DNA of 64,000 bases from Litchfieldia alkalitelluris (GTDB taxonomy: Bacteria > Bacillota > Bacilli > Bacillales > Bacillaceae_L). Under the pieces are notes generated by a model that had not been told where the DNA came from, searched no databases, and saw only the letters and a program-made list of their open reading frames with translations. Both the position numbers and the translations under genes were made by a program. Numbering within the stretch: the stretch's first letter is position 1; the number at the start of each line of letters is the position of its first letter. Where the stretch lies: contig NZ_KV917374.1 of assembly GCF_002019645.1 (NCBI RefSeq), positions 3,360,696-3,424,695 on the forward strand, given 5' to 3'. This document shows positions 59,144 to 64,000 of this stretch, piece by piece.

Positions 59144-60541
59144 TTATAATATAAACCTACTTAAGTCCTTATCTCTTGCAATAGAACTTAATTTATCTTC
59201 AACATATTGAGGGGTAATCGTAATATGTTCCATAGATATATCCGGAGCTTCAAAAGATAAGTCCTCTAGAAGTCGTTCTAGAATTGTATGTAATCTTCTT
59301 GCGCCAATATTATCAGTATCCTGATTTACCTGGTATGCGATTTCAGCTATCTTACGAATAGCATCGTCAGAAAATTCAAGTTGTATACCTTCAGTTTCTA
59401 ATAATGCAGAATATTGTTTTAATAACGCATTATCTGGTTCAACTAAAATACTAACAAAGTCATCAATCGTTAGTTTAGTTAATTCTACACGAATTGGAAA
59501 TCTTCCTTGTAATTCAGGTATTAAATCTGAAGGCTTTGCCATATGAAAAGCCCCTGCAGCAATGAATAAGACGTGATCTGTTTTAACTGATCCATACTTT
59601 GTTACAACTGTGGATCCCTCAACTATTGGCAAGATATCACGTTGGACTCCTTCTCTTGAAACATCAGCCGAAGAAGACTGACTGTTTTTTCCAGCGATCT
59701 TATCAATTTCATCGATGAAAATAATTCCTGATTGTTCAGCCCTTAAGATAGCGTCTTGTGTTACTTCGTCCATATCAATTAATTTTGATGCTTCTTCATT
59801 AGTCAGAACCTTACGGGCTTCTTTGACCGTTAATTTTCTTTTCTTTTTTTTCTTTGGCATCAAGTTACTAAAGGCATCCTGCATATTCATGCCCATTTGC
59901 TCCATTCCTGATCCCTGAAGCATATCGAACATTGATGATTGACTTTCTTCAACTTCTACAGTTACATAATGATCCTCGAGTTCACCTAAAGCAAGCTTAT
60001 GAGCAGTTTGTCTGCGTTTGTCATTGATATTAGTTTCCTCATTTTGAGGTTCCTGATCAACCTCTGCTTGATTACCACCAAAAAGCATTTCTAAAGGGTT
60101 TTTATATGACGACTGCTTTTTTTGACCAGGTACTAATAGTTCAACAAGACGACGATTTGCATTTTCTTCCGCCCTATCCTGTACCTCTACTATTTTTTCT
60201 TCCTTAACAAGGCGAACTGATGTTTCAACCAAATCTCTAACCATTGATTCAACATCACGACCTACATAACCCACCTCGGTAAATTTTGTTGCTTCTACTT
60301 TGATAAAAGGCGCACCTACTAACTTCGCTAGTCTACGTGCAATTTCTGTCTTTCCTACACCAGTCGGTCCAATCATTAGGATGTTTTTAGGGACGATTTC
60401 CTCTCTCAACTTCTCATTTAGTAAACTTCGTCTATATCTGTTTCTTAATGCAACAGAAACTGCTTTTTTGGCATCTTTCTGTCCAATGATATATTGATCA
60501 AGCTTTTCAACGATTTGTCTTGGCGTTAAATTTGATTTCAC
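59144..60541 (-). CDS. hslU: ATP-dependent unfoldase HslU (ClpY/CodX)
   Basis: 465-residue AAA+ unfoldase that feeds proteins to HslV. Walker A GPTGVGKT lies at residues 58-65, Walker B in [11 protein letters not shown], and the pore motif GYVGRD near 90. The inserted I domain (about 110-240) is rich in Gln and Lys. The C-terminal tail (DKDLSRFIL) is the HslV-binding end. GTG at 60541 follows AAGGGGGAAG. It lies 18 bases after hslV. Confidence 0.97.
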   Translation of the reverse strand: MKSNLTPRQIVEKLDQYIIGQKDAKKAVSVALRNRYRRSLLNEKLREEIVPKNILMIGPTGVGKTEIARRLAKLVGAPFIKVEATKFTEVGYVGRDVESMVRDLVETSVRLVKEEKIVEVQDRAEENANRRLVELLVPGQKKQSSYKNPLEMLFGGNQAEVDQEPQNEETNINDKRRQTAHKLALGELEDHYVTVEVEESQSSMFDMLQGSGMEQMGMNMQDAFSNLMPKKKKKRKLTVKEARKVLTNEEASKLIDMDEVTQDAILRAEQSGIIFIDEIDKIAGKNSQSSSADVSREGVQRDILPIVEGSTVVTKYGSVKTDHVLFIAAGAFHMAKPSDLIPELQGRFPIRVELTKLTIDDFVSILVEPDNALLKQYSALLETEGIQLEFSDDAIRKIAEIAYQVNQDTDNIGARRLHTILERLLEDLSFEAPDISMEHITITPQYVEDKLSSIARDKDLSRFIL

Positions 60542-60559
60542 TATGTTCTTCCCCCTTAT

Positions 60560-61102
60560 TTAGAGTTCCTCAACAATAATGTTTTCGTTGGTATATACAC
60601 ATATTTCACTAGCTATTTCTAATGAGGCCTTTGCAATTTCATACGCACTCAAATGCTCTCCCGAGTACTTTTTTAAAGCACGACCTGCTGACAGTGCATA
60701 ATTTCCACCAGATCCAATAGCAAGAATTCCATCATCCGGTTCAATCACTTCACCTGTGCCTGAAACCAGGAGTATATCAGTTTTATCCATGACTATTAAC
60801 ATAGCCTCAAGCTTTCTTAATACCTTGTCACTTCTCCATTGCTTTGCTAATTCAACCGATGCTCGTTGAAGGTTGCCATTAAACTCCTCAAGTTTTCCTT
60901 CAAACATTTCAAACAATGTAAATGCGTCAGCAACCGATCCAGCGAATCCCGCTAGTACCTTCCCATTGAATAATTTACGTACTTTTCGTGCTGTATGCTT
61001 CATCACCACAGCATTCCCAAAAGTTACTTGTCCATCACCAGCCATAGCAAACTGACCTTTATGCTTTACTGCAAAAATAGTTGTTGCATGAAAGTTTGAC
61101 AT
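60560..61102 (-). CDS. hslV: ATP-dependent protease peptidase subunit HslV (ClpQ/CodW)
   Basis: 180-residue proteasome-like peptidase partner of HslU. The Bacillus form begins [12 protein letters not shown]: after Met removal the N-terminal residue is Ser, as reported for B. subtilis CodW, whereas most HslV proteins expose Thr in TTI. The conserved [34 protein letters not shown] and [19 protein letters not shown] motifs follow. GGAGGTTTC precedes ATG. It lies 26 bases after xerC. Confidence 0.96.
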   Translation of the reverse strand: MSNFHATTIFAVKHKGQFAMAGDGQVTFGNAVVMKHTARKVRKLFNGKVLAGFAGSVADAFTLFEMFEGKLEEFNGNLQRASVELAKQWRSDKVLRKLEAMLIVMDKTDILLVSGTGEVIEPDDGILAIGSGGNYALSAGRALKKYSGEHLSAYEIAKASLEIASEICVYTNENIIVEEL

Positions 61103-61128
61103 AATCGAGAAACCTCCTGTAGATCTAA

Positions 61129-62030
61129 TTAAGCTCGTGGATGAGCAGATGCATAGACTTTTTTTAAATGATCCTTTGTAACATGAGTATAAATCTGGGT
61201 TGATGACAGGTGGGTATGGCCTAATAACTCTTGAACCGCCCTCATATCTGCCCCTTCATTTAAAAGGTGGGTTGCAAACGTGTGTCTTAAAATGTGAGGA
61301 CTGATATTGATGGTTAAAGAAGCATCATTAACCAGTTTTTTTAGTATTAGCCTAACACCTCTTGTTGTTAAATTACCCCCACGGAAGTTTAAAAAAAGCA
61401 TATCTGATGTTATCTTTGATTTTTCAAGTAACACTTTTCTACCATAATCGATGTATGTATGTAATGCTTGTTCAGCAAAATCACCAAATGGTACATATCG
61501 TTGTTTCCTGCCTTTTCCGTGCACTAATATTGTACCGTATGAAAAATCAATATCACTAATTTGTATTTGACAGCACTCACTAACTCTTAATCCTGCTCCA
61601 TATAAGATTTCTAATAAAGCCTGATTTCTTTGTCCAATCGGTGTCGTTATATCACTTACAGAGAATAGTTGTTCGATTTCTTCTTGATATAAAAAGGTTG
61701 GAATTTTATGTTCCTTTTTAGGTAGAGATACTAATGAAAAAGGATTTTCAGTACTTACTTTATCCCTAACTAAAAATTTATAGAAACTGCGTAAACTTGA
61801 GATTTTTCTTGCTACTGACTTCCGTGCATATTTCTCCTTATAGAGAAAAGTTAAGTAAAGACGAATATCAGAGTAACTCACATCATTAAAAGATGTTAAC
61901 GCTTCCTGTTTCATGAAACTAACAAAATCTACTATATCTTGTTCGTAACACCTATCGTATACTCAGAATAGTTTCTCTCCAATTGCAGGTATTCGATAAA
62001 ATTGGTAAGGAAACACGAGTTATTTTCCAT
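61129..62030 (-). pseudogene. xerC: Tyrosine recombinase XerC, frameshifted near codon 28
   Basis: XerC resolves chromosome dimers at dif with XerD. ATG at 62030 has a good SD (GAGGTG) and opens the family N terminus MENNSCFLTNFIEYLQLERN and YSEYTI, then the frame breaks at TAG 18 bases after the GG at 61951-61952. One more G there would restore CYEQDIVDFVSFMKQ and the remaining protein. The downstream frame (261 residues from ATG 61914) has the catalytic residues in order: Arg in GAGLRVSECC, Lys in VHGKGRKQRY, HxxR in [24 protein letters not shown] with Tyr. Translation from the internal ATG would lack about 39 residues of the DNA-binding domain. A sequencing error is possible. Confidence 0.85.
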
Positions 62031-62043
62031 TATTTTCACCTCA

Positions 62044-62082
62044 CAAGGGCTACTAAATAGTATCACAATTTAATAGCCCTTG
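62044..62082 (-). promoter_or_regulatory. Stem-loop upstream of xerC
   Basis: CAAGGGCTA (62074-62082) pairs with TAGCCCTTG (62044-62052), nine base pairs, with a further TAAAT/ATTTA pairing inside. It lies within 10 bases of the xerC ribosome binding site and has no T run. It could be a weak terminator after trmFO or affect xerC translation. Confidence 0.4.
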
Positions 62083-62091
62083 CAAATGATT

Positions 62092-63408
62092 TTATATTAT
62101 CTTTTTAAAATTCTGAATTGTTTCTAACGCTATCTTTGCATACTGTTCATTTCGTTCTTGCTTTCCTTTTATTTTTCTTTCTAATTCTTTAAATAATCCA
62201 AAATTCGCATTCATCGGTTGAAAGTTTTTGGCATTTGCTGTTGTGATGTATCTTGCCATACTACCTATTGCTGTTTCATGAGGAAAAACGATTAAATCTT
62301 CTTTACCTAAGGCTAGCAAAGCAGCATTTATTCCTGCCACTAACCCTGAAGCAGCAGATTCTACATAACCTTCCACACCAGTCATTTGTCCAGCAAAAAA
62401 TAAATCTGGTTTATTTTTGTACTGATACGTAGGGAGTAAAAGATTTGGTGAATTAATAAAAGTATTTCGGTGCATTACTCCATACCTAACGATTTCAGCA
62501 TTCTCAAGACCTGGGATTAGTTGGATAACTTCCTTTTGTGGACCCCATTTTAAATGAGTCTGAAAACCGACAATATTATATAGTGTCCCTGCTGCATCGT
62601 CTTGGCGTAATTGAACGACTGCATATGGTCTTTTTCCAGTCTTTGGATCCTCTAACCCCACCGGTTTCAAAGGTCCAAAAAGCATTGTCTTTCTTCCTCG
62701 AGATGCCATTACCTCAATCGGCATACACCCTTCAAAGAAAATTTCTTTTTCAAACTCTTTTAGAGGTACAGTTTCCGCTGAGATTAACGCTTCGTAAAAT
62801 GTATTAAATTCTTCCTCAGTCATCGGACAGTTTAAATAAGCGGCTTCCCCCTTATCATAACGGGATTTTAAATAAACCTTGTCCATATCAATACTCTCTT
62901 TATCGATGATTGGAGCAGCTGCATCGTAAAAGTATAGATATTCTTCCCCAGTTAGTGCCTTTAATTTTTCTGATAGCGACTTAGAGGTTAAAGGACCTGT
63001 TGCTATTATTGTTATTCCCTCTGGGATATCAGTAATCTCTTCATGAAATACGGTCACATTCGGGTGATTTTTTACATTTTCTGTCACCTTTGCTGCGAAT
63101 TCGTGTCTATCAACAGCCAACGCACCCCCAGCCGGGACAGAACATTCATCTGCAGCTTTTATGATAATTGAATCTAGTAATCGCATTTCTTCTTTTAATA
63201 CTCCGACTGCATTTGTAAGAGTATTCGCCCGCAAAGAATTACTACAAACCAATTCTGCAAATTTATCTGTATGATGAGCAGGTGTTTTTACAACTGGTCG
63301 CATTTCATATAGATGTACTTTTATCCCTCTTTTAGCAAGCTGCCAAGCTGCTTCACTACCAGCTAGCCCGGCACCAATAACATTAACCTTTTGTTCATTC
63401 ATATTCAT
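62092..63408 (-). CDS. trmFO: Folate/FAD-dependent tRNA m5U54 methyltransferase
   Basis: 438-residue flavoprotein (Gid) that makes 5-methyluridine at position 54 of tRNA using methylenetetrahydrofolate. The FAD motif GAGLAGSEA starts at residue 12. Catalytic cysteine 55 lies in [10 protein letters not shown], and the second conserved cysteine in [12 protein letters not shown] (about residue 228). The SD GGAGG allows starts at ATG 63408 or at the ATG two codons downstream (MNEQKVN), the more common N terminus. It lies between topA and xerC, as in B. subtilis. Confidence 0.97.
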   Translation of the reverse strand: MNMNEQKVNVIGAGLAGSEAAWQLAKRGIKVHLYEMRPVVKTPAHHTDKFAELVCSNSLRANTLTNAVGVLKEEMRLLDSIIIKAADECSVPAGGALAVDRHEFAAKVTENVKNHPNVTVFHEEITDIPEGITIIATGPLTSKSLSEKLKALTGEEYLYFYDAAAPIIDKESIDMDKVYLKSRYDKGEAAYLNCPMTEEEFNTFYEALISAETVPLKEFEKEIFFEGCMPIEVMASRGRKTMLFGPLKPVGLEDPKTGKRPYAVVQLRQDDAAGTLYNIVGFQTHLKWGPQKEVIQLIPGLENAEIVRYGVMHRNTFINSPNLLLPTYQYKNKPDLFFAGQMTGVEGYVESAASGLVAGINAALLALGKEDLIVFPHETAIGSMARYITTANAKNFQPMNANFGLFKELERKIKGKQERNEQYAKIALETIQNFKKII

Positions 63409-63604
63409 AAAGCCTCCAAAATAAAACTATTTATTCCTTTATTCTACCCATTCCAACCAGTTCTTAAGATAAAACTCTTATAAAGCATACATCAATACCT
63501 ATAAATAACTCCTAGTAAGGAAAGTTAGTTGAAATGTAATCAACTGAATCCTTGTAATCTCTTATGAATCAGCAACCGTCTACAAAGGGGAAATTAAATC
63601 TTAT

Positions 63605-63641
63605 AAAAACACAACAAAAGAGGTGAGCATTAAAGCTCACC
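63605..63641 (-). terminator. Intrinsic terminator after topA
   Basis: GGTGAGC (63622-63628) pairs with GCTCACC (63635-63641), followed on the minus strand by TCTTTTGTTGTGTTTT. It separates topA from trmFO. Confidence 0.8.
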
Positions 63642-63645
63642 ACCA

Positions 63646-64000
63646 TTATTTTTGGGTCTCTTCTTTATAATCACATTCAACACACTGTACTTGTTGACCT
63701 TTTTTTAGTTTCTTTTCTACTAACATGTTTTCACATTTTGGACATTTTCTTGCAATTGGTTTATCCCAAGATAAAAAGTCGCAATCAGGAAATTGATCAC
63801 ACCCATAGAAAATTCGGCGCTTCTTACTTTTTCGTTCTATGATTTTTCCTTTTTCACATTTAGGACAAGGTACACCGATATCCTTCACAATTGCTTTTGT
63901 ATTTCTGCAATCCGGAAAATTAGAACATGCCATAAATTTTCCATAACGCCCCATTTTGAAGACCATAGCGTTTCCACATTCTTCACAATCTTCACCAGCT
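63646..64000 (-). CDS. topA: DNA topoisomerase I, C-terminal end (partial)
   Basis: The last 117 residues of a protein whose N-terminal part lies beyond the window. The segment holds three zinc-ribbon-like modules with paired cysteines: CEEC and [12 protein letters not shown] and [12 protein letters not shown] and CVEC. This arrangement and the trmFO neighbour identify type IA topoisomerase I, which relaxes negative supercoils and whose C-terminal ribbons bind single-stranded DNA. The first visible Met (63966) is not the start. Confidence 0.95.
   Translation of the reverse strand, partial: AGEDCEECGNAMVFKMGRYGKFMACSNFPDCRNTKAIVKDIGVPCPKCEKGKIIERKSKKRRIFYGCDQFPDCDFLSWDKPIARKCPKCENMLVEKKLKKGQQVQCVECDYKEETQK

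Overview
The window is a low-GC Firmicutes chromosome segment, most likely from a Bacillus-like genus of Bacillaceae. The evidence is the gene order (topA-trmFO-xerC-hslVU-codY, then the fla/che operon, sigD, swrB, rpsB-tsf-pyrH-frr, and on to polC, the nusA operon, rpsO-pnp and ymxH). Supporting signs are strong AGGAGG-type ribosome binding sites, many GTG and TTG starts, and sporulation-linked genes. Every supported gene is on the minus strand, so the order of transcription runs from high to low coordinates. I see no plus-strand gene, tRNA, rRNA, CRISPR array, prophage or insertion sequence with a transposase.

From high to low coordinates: the 3' end of topA, trmFO, a frameshifted xerC, the HslVU (CodWX) protease and the global regulator codY occupy 64000-58331. 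A codY terminator and a candidate sigma-D plus sigma-A promoter pair (58088-58238) precede the roughly 29-kb fla/che operon (58019-28618). It encodes basal body and rod parts (flgB, flgC, fliE, fliF), the switch and export ATPase (fliG, fliH, fliI, fliJ), hook assembly (ylxF, fliK, flgD, a TIGR02530-type gene, flgE), stator and switch genes (swrD, fliL, fliM, fliY), cheY, the export gate (fliO, fliP, fliQ, fliR, flhB, flhA), placement proteins (flhF, flhG), chemotaxis genes (cheB, cheA, cheW, cheC, cheD) and the flagellar sigma factor sigD. A terminator after sigD separates it from an unrecognised 97-residue gene and swrB.

The remainder is core metabolism and information processing: rpsB, tsf, pyrH, frr; envelope and isoprenoid genes uppS, cdsA, dxr, rseP; proS and polC; the nusA operon (rimP, nusA, rnpM, ylxQ, infB, ylxP, rbfA); truB-ribF; rpsO with a probable S15-responsive leader; pnp; ylxY, mlpA and ymxH. 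Terminators and spacing divide these into several transcription units.

The unusual content is mostly within or between conserved genes. It comprises (1) a composite array of palindromic repeats at 1-512, with a related inverted copy inserted between cheD and sigD whose stem shows a compensatory base pair, and a possible degenerate relative between cheY and fliO; (2) a one-base frameshift in xerC; (3) a 1182-residue FliK with an 81-bp tandem duplication; (4) a dockerin/EF-hand-like calcium loop in the hook protein; (5) a candidate structured ribosome binding site for swrD; (6) an 11-copy AAT microsatellite in infB; (7) a YlxY deacetylase-like protein without its catalytic aspartates. I did not find a wholly new multigene system; the repeat family and its insertions in the motility operon are the strongest leads.
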